Below are positions 1-6,572 of a DNA stretch of 9,165 nucleotides, one piece after another. The stretch lies in the NCBI GenBank assembly GCA_028275265.1, contig JAPWUZ010000090.1, positions 1-9,165 on the forward strand. The letters run 5' to 3'. A program made the position numbers and the translations under genes. Origin of the DNA: Armatimonadota bacterium. Lineage in GTDB: Bacteria; Armatimonadota; HRBIN16. How positions within the stretch are numbered: the stretch's first letter is position 1; every line of letters starts with the position of its first letter. The notes beneath the pieces were generated by a model. That model was not told where the DNA came from, searched no databases, and saw nothing but the letters and a program-made list of their open reading frames with translations.

Positions 1-1093
1 GGGGGCTGAAAGGCTCATCCGCCCATTCGGCGGGGTCGGCGTGCCATACGGCGCGCAGGAAGTGCGCGATATGCTTGCGAGTGCCCCATATCGCCAGCAT
101 CGCCACGCCCATGTAGCCGCCGAAGCACTGTTCGTTGATATAAGGAAAGTTCGGGCGGTCATACGACCAGCCGAAGTACGCGCTGAGGATGCGTTGCGCC
201 TTGAAAAAGAAGTAAAAGAACCAGCTGGAGAAGAGCAGGTCGGCGGGCATCAGGAACCCCAGTCCGATGGCAAACGGATAGAAGGAGATGGGGGTCCAGC
301 CGATGGCGTTCCAGGGCGGCGTGGTGAACATCGGGCTGATGTCCTGCATCTTCACGGGAATGTAGGGCAGATAGGGATACAGCACGTGCAATCCGTTCAG
401 GATGCAGATGCCGCCAGAGAGGGCGAACCCCGCCCACAGCAGGGGCTGCCGGAAGAAGCGAACGGGGTCGTCCGTCATCTCCAGCGGGAGCAGGATGATG
501 GGATAGCTGAGCTTCTCGTGCTGTGTCCACTGTTTGCGCACCAGCACGTTCAGGCACAACATCACCCACAGGAGCACCAGTATAAACAGCCCCCACGCCG
601 CGAGGGGAACCAGCCATGCCCGCAGCCGCCACCACGTGTAGGGGGCGGTCATGCCGGTGTACCAGCCGGTCAGTGCCTCCTTGTCGCGCACCACGAACCA
701 GTCGGGCAGATACTGCATGAACAGCGTTTCCCAGCGGTTATAAGGTGTCGCATGGCGGGTGGGATGCCCCAGCATGGGTATCAGCACGTCCAGAAAGTCC
801 ACGCTGGTGAGGCTGGTGCCGATGGCAAGCATGGAATAGATAATGAGTATCTCCGCCTGCGATAGCACCCATTGCGGGCACCATCGCCTCGCCAGCAGAT
901 TGAACAGGATCAACACTACGGTGAAGCAGATGACGTTGGCGAATAGCGAGAACGTGGTAGGATAGGGACCCAGAGCCCACGTGTTCAACGCGGGGCCCCC
1001 GGAGGACATCTCCATCTGCACGAGCCAGAAAGCATTTATCGGCAGCAAAAGCAGTCCAACCAGGATGGCTCGCCAGGGGATATGCGTTTTCAC
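1..1093 (-). CDS. DUF6785-like polytopic membrane protein, C-terminus beyond window
   Basis: The first 364 codons read without a stop to the window edge, so the C-terminus is missing. About seven hydrophobic segments are visible, near residues 8-27, 47-69, 79-107, 160-184, 217-238, 267-296 and 325-343. Between segments 4 and 5 lies a polar stretch with EKLSYP (193-198) followed by LPLEMT (202-207). I associate this with the DUF6785/DUF6784 membrane proteins common in Armatimonadota and planctomycetes, distantly reminiscent of oligopeptide (OPT) transporters. The start is fixed: a GTG preceded by AGGAG at 5 nt, with an in-frame stop (the GH32 stop) only four codons upstream. It starts 9 bp after GH32 and is almost certainly co-transcribed with it. 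A transporter role, perhaps for the substrate of the neighbouring hydrolases, is inference; the family has no established function that I know of. The family name is from recognition, not a search. Confidence 0.8.
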   Translation of the reverse strand, partial: MKTHIPWRAILVGLLLLPINAFWLVQMEMSSGGPALNTWALGPYPTTFSLFANVICFTVVLILFNLLARRWCPQWVLSQAEILIIYSMLAIGTSLTSVDFLDVLIPMLGHPTRHATPYNRWETLFMQYLPDWFVVRDKEALTGWYTGMTAPYTWWRLRAWLVPLAAWGLFILVLLWVMLCLNVLVRKQWTQHEKLSYPIILLPLEMTDDPVRFFRQPLLWAGFALSGGICILNGLHVLYPYLPYIPVKMQDISPMFTTPPWNAIGWTPISFYPFAIGLGFLMPADLLFSSWFFYFFFKAQRILSAYFGWSYDRPNFPYINEQCFGGYMGVAMLAIWGTRKHIAHFLRAVWHADPAEWADEPFSP

Positions 1094-1098
1094 ATCAT

Positions 1099-1103
1099 CT
1101 CCT
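1099..1103 (-). promoter_or_regulatory. Ribosome binding site of the DUF6785-like gene
   Basis: AGGAG lies 5 nt before the GTG start at 1093 and shares its first base with the GH32 stop codon (TGA at 1105-1103). Ribosomes finishing GH32 would therefore be released on top of this site, which favours translational coupling. The nearby ATGATG is not a usable start because its frame closes at once at TGA. Confidence 0.75.
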
Positions 1104-2509
1104 CACCAGATAGCGTCGATCGTCCACCCTTCTATTCGTGCCAGCTGTGCGTTCCCCCCTTCGGCAAACAGGCGGGGCTGATAGCCTCCTGTTCCCTGCG
1201 GGTAGATGCGGCTGGTGAGGCAGGTGTGCCCGTTGGCATACACCTCCAGCACCGAGCGGTCGACAAACAGATGCAGACGCAGCGGCTCCTTCTCCTTCAG
1301 GGAGAACGGCGCAGCGCGTACGTCGCGCGTGACCTCCTCGTACCGACTGGATTGGGTGCGGTCGACCACCAGCTTTTGCTCGGCTTGCGAGAAGAAAACG
1401 GCGGTCATCTGCCCCTCATCGGCGACCTGATACAGGCGCACGCCGCACCGCGCCGCGTCCTGCGGGCGTATCTCCACCTGCAGTTCCCAGCGGTCGCCCG
1501 ACAACTCCCGCAGCGCAATCTCTTCTCCAGAACGCAGTGTCTGCGCCGAGAGACTCACAGGGCCGCGGCGCAGCCGTCGCAGCTCCGGCACCGGTTCAAA
1601 CAGCAGGCGTTTATCGCGCCCGAGCGTGACCCATCGCGGCAGGGACTGCACCCCTGCCCAGCCTGCTTCCGCGCTCATGCGCTCGCTGCGCGTCTCCCAC
1701 AGCCAGCCGAACAGGATGCGCCGCCCCCGCGCATCGCGGAAGCCCTGTGGCGCATAGAAGCATCCGCCCAAATCCATCTCGCCGCGGTACTCGGGCTGGA
1801 ATTGGTGCTTGCGGAACGTGCCCACGAAGTAAATCACTCGCCCCAGCGGCACCGGCGATGTCCACAACACCCACTTCCTGCCCAGCTGGAAGAGATTCGG
1901 GCACTCCCACATCTCGCCCGTCTCCTCCTTTTTGCCCACCAGCGCAGGCTCCAGATATTCCCAGCGGCGCAGGTCTCGCGAGCGATACAAAAAGATGGTT
2001 CCGCCCACGTCCTTGATACCTGAACCCACCACCGCGTACCACCAGTCGCGGCTGCGCCACACGTAGGGGTCACGGAAGCCCGTCACCTCCACACCGGGCG
2101 GCGGCGCGGCGATAACGGGGTTCTCCTGAGCCTTCGTCCACCGTACCATGTCCTTGCTGGTGGCGATACACTGCACCTCCGGATGCACCCCCGTGTAGAC
2201 GGCGGTCGGGGTACCCCCATCGTCCACCATGCATCCCGTCCACACGCCGTCCTTGTCGTAGGGCTGGTCGGGGCGCAGGGCGATGGGCAGGTGCCTCCAG
2301 TTCACCAGATTGAGGCTGACCGCGTGTCCCCACACGATGTTTCGGGGCACTGCCGCCTCCGGGTTATGCTGATAGAACAGGTGATACTCCCCACGAAAGT
2401 GTATCAACCCGTTAGGGTCGTTCATCCACCCTTGGGGCGGCAGGAAGTGATATGCCGGTCGGTGCTCCGTGTAAGGGGTGTTTTGGGATGGATTCTGCAT
2501 ATCCGACAT
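1103..2509 (-). CDS. GH32 beta-fructosidase (invertase/levanase type), cytoplasmic
   Basis: This 468-residue glycoside hydrolase family 32 enzyme should hydrolyse terminal beta-D-fructofuranosides such as sucrose, fructo-oligosaccharides or levan ends. All three family signatures are present. WMNDPNG (28-34) has the nucleophile Asp31. RDP (146-148) has the transition-state Asp147. WECPN (201-205) has the acid/base Glu202. FYAPQGF (251-257) and FGWLWE (267-272) complete the five-bladed propeller, which ends near residue 305. A C-terminal beta-sandwich follows, with its hallmark DRSVLEVYANG (417-427). Length is normal for a two-domain GH32. No signal peptide is seen, so it should be cytoplasmic. 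Met1 follows AGGT at about 6 nt; Met4 (2500) has GGAG at 9 nt and is an alternative. The exact substrate cannot be read from the sequence. It is followed after 9 bp by the membrane protein gene and separated from the upstream GH95 gene by 248 bp. Confidence 0.95.
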   Translation of the reverse strand: MSDMQNPSQNTPYTEHRPAYHFLPPQGWMNDPNGLIHFRGEYHLFYQHNPEAAVPRNIVWGHAVSLNLVNWRHLPIALRPDQPYDKDGVWTGCMVDDGGTPTAVYTGVHPEVQCIATSKDMVRWTKAQENPVIAAPPPGVEVTGFRDPYVWRSRDWWYAVVGSGIKDVGGTIFLYRSRDLRRWEYLEPALVGKKEETGEMWECPNLFQLGRKWVLWTSPVPLGRVIYFVGTFRKHQFQPEYRGEMDLGGCFYAPQGFRDARGRRILFGWLWETRSERMSAEAGWAGVQSLPRWVTLGRDKRLLFEPVPELRRLRRGPVSLSAQTLRSGEEIALRELSGDRWELQVEIRPQDAARCGVRLYQVADEGQMTAVFFSQAEQKLVVDRTQSSRYEEVTRDVRAAPFSLKEKEPLRLHLFVDRSVLEVYANGHTCLTSRIYPQGTGGYQPRLFAEGGNAQLARIEGWTIDAIW

Positions 2510-2757
2510 CTCCGTACCTCTGCAATCGCTTTTAGTGGAGTACTGCTTCCCGATGGTGAGGCAGAAGTCCTGCGGACAACCGGGCTACACCCGATGAAGA
2601 GGCACCCGGAAGGTCATAGCCAGCGATCAACTTGTTCTCCAGTTCTGAAGCGCACCCTCTCATGTGCCCCTCTCCCGAATCTTCGGGAGAGGAGAGTTGC
2701 GCCCCCTTCTCTCGCAGGGAAGGGGGCGGGGGGTTAGGCTGTCTTTTTCTTGCGAAG
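2510..2757. other. Intergenic gap between GH95 and GH32 genes
   Basis: This 248-bp gap separates two minus-strand genes. The half next to the GH95 stop carries the two hairpins listed separately. The half next to GH32 (2510-2660) is plainer and would hold any independent GH32 promoter. I see no convincing -35/-10 pair there, and no small ORF with a credible ribosome binding site. GCAGGAC, read on the minus strand at 2573-2567, also occurs upstream of the GH29 gene. Confidence 0.6.
2665..2739. repeat. Two tandem GC-rich hairpins, likely a dispersed intergenic repeat
   Basis: Hairpin 1 (2669-2692) is an 11-bp perfect inverted repeat (arm CCTCTCCCGAA) around a central TC. Hairpin 2 (2700-2728) has a 10-bp stem (arm CGCCCCCTTC) with a short, partly paired loop, followed by GGGGGTTAGG. 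The C-rich 'CCCTCTCCC...GGGAGAGG...CCCCCTTC...GAAGGGGG...GGGTTAGG' layout resembles abundant intergenic repeats seen in several thermophilic and environmental phyla. That resemblance is from memory and was not searched. On the minus strand it lies just after the GH95 stop, so in the transcript it could stabilise the fucosidase mRNA 3' end or weaken read-through into GH32. There is no U-run after either stem on the minus strand, so it is not a canonical Rho-independent terminator. Confidence 0.65.
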
Positions 2758-5121
2758 CTAACGCACTATCAGGTTGTAGGTGTGGTTGCTTCTTGCTTGC
2801 AAGGTGACGGTGCCGTCGCCGGTGGTCTCAAACGGCACCGGCCTGCCATTGTGGGTGACCAGTTCCACCCTCTGTCCCGCAGGGATACGGATACGGTAAC
2901 TGCCGGCTGCAGCCATCCGCAACACGGCGCGGGTCAGTTTACCGTCCTTCCAGAAGATGTCCACCCGCACGTTTCCACGTGCCCGCAAGCCGTACACATG
3001 CCCTTCTTGCCATGCCCGTGGCAAAGCTGGCAGCAGATGGATCTCCCCCGTGTGGCTCTGCAACAGCATCTCGGCGATACCTGCCGCTCCACCGAAGTTG
3101 CCGTCGATCTGGAAGGGCGGGTGAGTATCGAACAGGTTGGGCAGGGTAGACTGCCTCAGCAGTGCCATCAGGTTCTCGTATGCTCTCTCGCCATCTTCCA
3201 GCCGCGCCCAGAAGTTGACCAGCCACGCGCGGCTCCAGCCGGTATGCCCACCGCCGTGTGCCAGACGCCTTTCCAGCGAAACGCGGGCTGCCCATGCCAG
3301 CTCTGGGGTACCCCGCGGGGTAATCTGATTGCCGGGGTGTAACCCGTACAGATGCGACATGTGCCGGTGCCCGGGCTCCGCTTCCTCAAAATCCTCTATC
3401 CACTCCTGCAGCTGTCCGTGTTTGCCAATCTGCATGGGTGCGAGACGGGCACGCGCCTCTTCGAGCCTCTGGCGCAAGTCTGCATCCACCCCCAGGATGC
3501 GGCTCGCCTCGATGCAGTTGGTGAACAGCTCGCGCAGTATCTGCATGTCCATCGCGGGAGCATAGCACAGGCTGACGGTCTGCCCATCGGCGGTCCGAAA
3601 GGCGTTTTCGGGAGAGATAGACGGTGCGGTTACCAGCCAGCCATGCTTCGGTTCGGGAACCAGGAACTGCAGGTAGAACTCCGCTGCCTCTTTCATGATG
3701 GGGTAAACGCGCTTCAGCACGTTTTTATCCAGCGAGAAAGCGTATCGTTCCCAGAGGTGCTGGCATAACCAGCCCGCTGCCGCAGGGAACTGCCCCCATT
3801 CCGGGCGTTCCCCGGGCGAGGTGAACCCCCACACGTTGGTCACCGTATGCACTACCCAGCCGCTCAAGCCGTAATGTATCCTTGCGGTTTTGCGCCCCGG
3901 CTCGCGCAGGCGGTCGATGAACTCTATCAACGGCTCCACACATTCGGGCAGCGCGCCGACCTCCGCAATCCAATAGTTCATCTGCAGGTTGATGTCGGTA
4001 TGGTAGTCGCAGTTCCACGGCGTCTGGATGCCGTCCGCCCAGATACCCTGCAGGTTGGCGGGGAGCGCGCCGGGCTGGCTGCTGGCAATCAGCAAGTAGC
4101 GACCGAACTGAAAGTAAAGGGCAACGAGATGCGGGTCGGGTTCGCCGCGTTTCACCCGCTCCAGCCGCTCGTCGGTGGGCAGGCGCGATGCTTCTTCCCC
4201 GCCCAAACTCAGTCCTACCCGGTAAAACAGCCTCTGGTGCGCGTCGAGATGGGCATCTCTGAGGAGCCTATAATCCCTGCGCGCGGCGTCGCGCATCATC
4301 TTGTCCGTCAGCAACAGAGGCTCCTTGCCTTCGTAGGAGGTCGCCGCAGCAAGCAGAAGGATTACCGCGTCCGCTTCTCGCACGCGCAATACCTGTCCAT
4401 CTGTGGTGACCTTGCCTCCCTCAGGGATGGCTCTGAGCTTCGCGGTATAACGCAGTCCGCCCATCAGCTCACCCGACAGTAGCAGCTCTGCGCGCCCGAC
4501 GGCGCTTACCGTTCCGCGCTCGGGACGGCTGAGAGTGGCATCAAAGCTGAGAGACCCTCTCTGGCTACTCTCCAGCCGTATGACGAGTACCTTGTCCGTC
4601 AAACTGGCAAAGTGCTCGCGGGTATACCGGACGTTTCCCACGCGGTACTCCACCCGTACGACGCCTGTGGGCAGGCTCAGCTCGCGTCGGTAATTTTGCA
4701 CATCGCGATGACCCTCAAAGCGCAGGCGCAGGTCGCCCAGCATCTGGTAACAGCCAAAGGGCACGTTCGCGCCATTGCCATGTCCCGACCCCGCCCCTCG
4801 ACAGACGAACTTCTCCGCCGCCAGCTGCTGCGCCTCGGCGTATCTGCCCTCGAACAGCAGGCGTCGGATTTCGGGCAGGTAGCGCGGGGCATCGGGGTTA
4901 TCCGCTTCTTGAGGCTGTCCGGACCACAGGCTCTTTTCGTTCAACTGGATGCGCTCTTCCTCGGTACCGCCGTAAATCATCGCGCCGAGCCTGCCGTTGC
5001 CTATCGGCAATGCGCGCACCCAGCCGGGCGAGTCTTGCCATGCGTTGGTGGTGGGTGCTTCTAAAGGCGCAGGTTCACGGTACCAGATTTTCCAGAGGTC
5101 TCTCTGAGAGGTCATCCTCAT
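2758..5121 (-). CDS. GH95 family glycosidase (alpha-L-fucosidase type), cytoplasmic
   Basis: This 787-residue protein has the full GH95 layout. A beta-sandwich opens with WYREPAP (13-19), ALPIGNGRLGAMIYGG (37-52) and LWSGQP (65-70). An (alpha/alpha)6 barrel follows, with CDYHTDINLQMNYW (371-384), SPEN (503-506), GHRHMSHLYGLHPGNQI (584-600), GGGHTGWSRAW (623-633) and FQIDGNFGG (670-678). A short beta-domain ends the protein. GH95 enzymes are inverting and mostly cleave alpha-1,2-fucose; some prefer alpha-L-galactose. By position, Glu505 is the likely general acid, and Asn378 with Asp673 the base pair described for Bifidobacterium AfcA. The residue two before Asn378, Asn in AfcA, is Asp376 here. 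No signal peptide is seen, so it is probably cytoplasmic. The start overlaps the GH29 stop as ATGA, with GGAGGT 9 nt upstream; Met3 is a weaker alternative. It is co-transcribed with GH29. Confidence 0.94.
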   Translation of the reverse strand: MRMTSQRDLWKIWYREPAPLEAPTTNAWQDSPGWVRALPIGNGRLGAMIYGGTEEERIQLNEKSLWSGQPQEADNPDAPRYLPEIRRLLFEGRYAEAQQLAAEKFVCRGAGSGHGNGANVPFGCYQMLGDLRLRFEGHRDVQNYRRELSLPTGVVRVEYRVGNVRYTREHFASLTDKVLVIRLESSQRGSLSFDATLSRPERGTVSAVGRAELLLSGELMGGLRYTAKLRAIPEGGKVTTDGQVLRVREADAVILLLAAATSYEGKEPLLLTDKMMRDAARRDYRLLRDAHLDAHQRLFYRVGLSLGGEEASRLPTDERLERVKRGEPDPHLVALYFQFGRYLLIASSQPGALPANLQGIWADGIQTPWNCDYHTDINLQMNYWIAEVGALPECVEPLIEFIDRLREPGRKTARIHYGLSGWVVHTVTNVWGFTSPGERPEWGQFPAAAGWLCQHLWERYAFSLDKNVLKRVYPIMKEAAEFYLQFLVPEPKHGWLVTAPSISPENAFRTADGQTVSLCYAPAMDMQILRELFTNCIEASRILGVDADLRQRLEEARARLAPMQIGKHGQLQEWIEDFEEAEPGHRHMSHLYGLHPGNQITPRGTPELAWAARVSLERRLAHGGGHTGWSRAWLVNFWARLEDGERAYENLMALLRQSTLPNLFDTHPPFQIDGNFGGAAGIAEMLLQSHTGEIHLLPALPRAWQEGHVYGLRARGNVRVDIFWKDGKLTRAVLRMAAAGSYRIRIPAGQRVELVTHNGRPVPFETTGDGTVTLQARSNHTYNLIVR

Positions 5122-6428
5122 CCTGCTTTCACCTCCGAAGCATAATACAGGCTCACGGTACGTATCAGCGGCAGTGCTCGTGACCTCAGAATGTTCACCC
5201 TTACGCGCGTGGCGGTGACCGGTGCAAGCCTGTCCAGTTTCTTGTGTCCGATGGTAGTGCCTCGTTTGACCTCCTGCCAGCCTGCAGGCGTCCAGGCCTC
5301 GATGGAGTACTCCTCCACGTGTTGCCCTTCCGCGATGTACTCCTGAAGCATCACGATGTTGAAAGCAGTCGGCTGACGCAGGTCTATCTCGATCGAAACA
5401 GGCAGTTCGCTCGGCACCCAGTAGGTGTCGCCCTTACCGTCAACAACCGATGCGCCTCCGTGTCCGCGCTGTGCGCTGCTGGCGCGAACGGGCTTTCGCC
5501 GGGCAAGGTCGGTGGTGAAAATGCGGTTCAGTGCCTTGCGCCACTCGCGCAATCTCTGCACATCCGGGTCGGGCAGCAGTCCGCGTCTGTCGGGAGGCAC
5601 ATTCAGCAGTAACACACTGTTGCGCCCTACCGATTTGAAGTAGATATCCAGCAGGTGCTCCAGCGATTTGACCTTTGTATCTTCCTGTGCGTGGTAAAAC
5701 CAGCCGGGGCGGATGGACACGTCGCACTCGGCGGGCCACCACACCTTGCCCGACACATTGCCATGAAACGCAGGCACAGGGTCCTGTACGCTCCACTCGG
5801 TTTCCGCAGCGTAACCGTCCTCATTGCCCACCCAGCGGATGTCGGGTCCGCAGATGGCGATAAGGGCGTTCGGTTGCAGTTTGCGTATCACCGCGTAGTA
5901 GCCCTGCCAGTCGTATTCCTGTCTGCGTCCGTTGGGTCCCTCGCCACACGCACCGTCGAACCACACTTCCGCCACTTCACCGTACTGCGTGAGCAGTTCG
6001 GTCAGCTGGTTGATGAAGTAGCGGTTGTACGCAGGAGAGTCACCGTAGGTGCGTTCATGCCGGTCCCACGGCGAGAGATAGATGCCCATCTTCAGCCCCG
6101 CCTGCTGGCAGGCACGGGCAAACTCGCGCACGACATCTCCTTTGCCCATGCGCCAGGGGCTGTTTTTCACACAATGGTCGGTGTGGCGCGTCTGCCACAG
6201 GCAGAAACCGTCATGGTGTTTGGCGGTCAGTATGAGATACTTGAACCCGCACTCCTTAGCCACCTGTACCCATTGTTCGGTATCCAGTTGCGAGGGGTTG
6301 AACCATTTCGGGTCTTCGTTCCCTTCGCCCCATTCACGGTCGGTAAACGTGTTCATGCCAAAGTGCAGGAACATACTCAGTTCCGCTTCCTGCCAGGCGA
6401 GCTGTTGTGGCGTCGGTTTGGGATGCAT
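5118..6428 (-). CDS. GH29 alpha-L-fucosidase (subfamily B-like) with C-terminal F5/8-type domain
   Basis: This 436-residue retaining alpha-L-fucosidase has a GH29 catalytic domain at residues 1 to about 305. HFG (22-24) and AKHHDGFCLW (69-78) form the fucose pocket. VWFDGA (155-160) carries the nucleophile Asp158. IRWVGNEDG (197-205) carries Glu203, 45 residues later, matching the acid/base position of GH29-B enzymes such as BiAfcB. GH29-B prefers alpha-1,3/1,4-linked, branched fucose (Lewis or plant N-glycan type). Residues about 312-430 form an F5/8 type C-like beta-sandwich (SVVDGKGDTYWV at 327-338, then IEIDL at 346-350). The start at 6428 is chosen because family homology begins there. 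The longer ORF (to 6578) adds 50 residues unlike a signal peptide and overlaps the divergent gene. A G6 tract 6 nt upstream serves as a weak ribosome site. No signal peptide is seen. It is first in the minus-strand operon and overlaps GH95 by 4 bp. Confidence 0.92.
   Translation of the reverse strand: MHPKPTPQQLAWQEAELSMFLHFGMNTFTDREWGEGNEDPKWFNPSQLDTEQWVQVAKECGFKYLILTAKHHDGFCLWQTRHTDHCVKNSPWRMGKGDVVREFARACQQAGLKMGIYLSPWDRHERTYGDSPAYNRYFINQLTELLTQYGEVAEVWFDGACGEGPNGRRQEYDWQGYYAVIRKLQPNALIAICGPDIRWVGNEDGYAAETEWSVQDPVPAFHGNVSGKVWWPAECDVSIRPGWFYHAQEDTKVKSLEHLLDIYFKSVGRNSVLLLNVPPDRRGLLPDPDVQRLREWRKALNRIFTTDLARRKPVRASSAQRGHGGASVVDGKGDTYWVPSELPVSIEIDLRQPTAFNIVMLQEYIAEGQHVEEYSIEAWTPAGWQEVKRGTTIGHKKLDRLAPVTATRVRVNILRSRALPLIRTVSLYYASEVKAG
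5131..5136 (-). promoter_or_regulatory. Ribosome binding site of GH95, inside the GH29 3' end
   Basis: GGAGGT on the minus strand lies 9 nt before the GH95 ATG at 5121 and within the last codons of GH29. It supports Met1 over Met3, which would be 15 nt away. Together with the ATGA overlap it implies coupled translation of the two fucosidases. Confidence 0.7.
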
Positions 6429-6572
6429 CGGAAGCCCCCCATGCGAGAATGTACCTGAAAACTTCGTCGCGCCAGCGAAGCCGTCCTGCAGGGCAGCGAA
6501 AAGGAGGCAGGCAGGTAGTGCGTCTCCTGATGCCGAATCACACGTCTGGCAATGCACAGAGGGAGGGGACGA
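6429..6572. promoter_or_regulatory. Divergent intergenic region with presumed promoters for GH29 and the DUF4838 gene
   Basis: This 144-bp region lies between divergent starts and must hold the promoters of both groups, or their 5' leaders. No consensus sigma-70 -35/-10 pair is clear; TACATT on the minus strand (6453-6448) is only a weak -10 candidate for GH29. CAGCGAA occurs twice as a direct repeat, at 6473-6479 and 6494-6500, offset by 21 bp (about two helical turns) and flanking GTCCTGCAGG. This could be a regulator site, but that is speculation. No palindromic LacI-like operator was found. Confidence 0.5.
6562..6566 (+). promoter_or_regulatory. Ribosome binding site of the DUF4838 gene
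   Basis: GGAGG within a GGGAGGGG run lies 6 nt before the ATG at 6573. It supports this start, which is immediately followed by a clean signal peptide. Confidence 0.75.

Noticed and set aside
41..865. Plus-strand open frame of 274 codons opposite the membrane protein gene
   Set aside because: Its product is rich in Gln, Pro, His and Arg with no domain. The opposite strand encodes a continuous protein with clear membrane segments, so this is a GC-driven shadow.
1082..2023. Plus-strand open frame of 313 codons opposite GH32
   Set aside because: It overlaps a GH32 gene with all catalytic motifs, and its own translation shows only low-complexity Arg/Gln/Pro-rich sequence.
2581..2660. Separate sigma-70 promoter for GH32
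   Set aside because: TTGATC with TATGAC on the minus strand is far too closely spaced, and no other pair fits a 16-18 nt spacer.
2669..2728. Rho-independent terminator between GH95 and GH32
   Set aside because: The stems are strong, but neither is followed by a T-run on the minus strand. The next gene is in the same direction, so I call it a repeat with possible transcript effects instead.
2665..2739. CRISPR array or remnant
   Set aside because: The two hairpins are different sequences with no regular spacer-repeat pattern.
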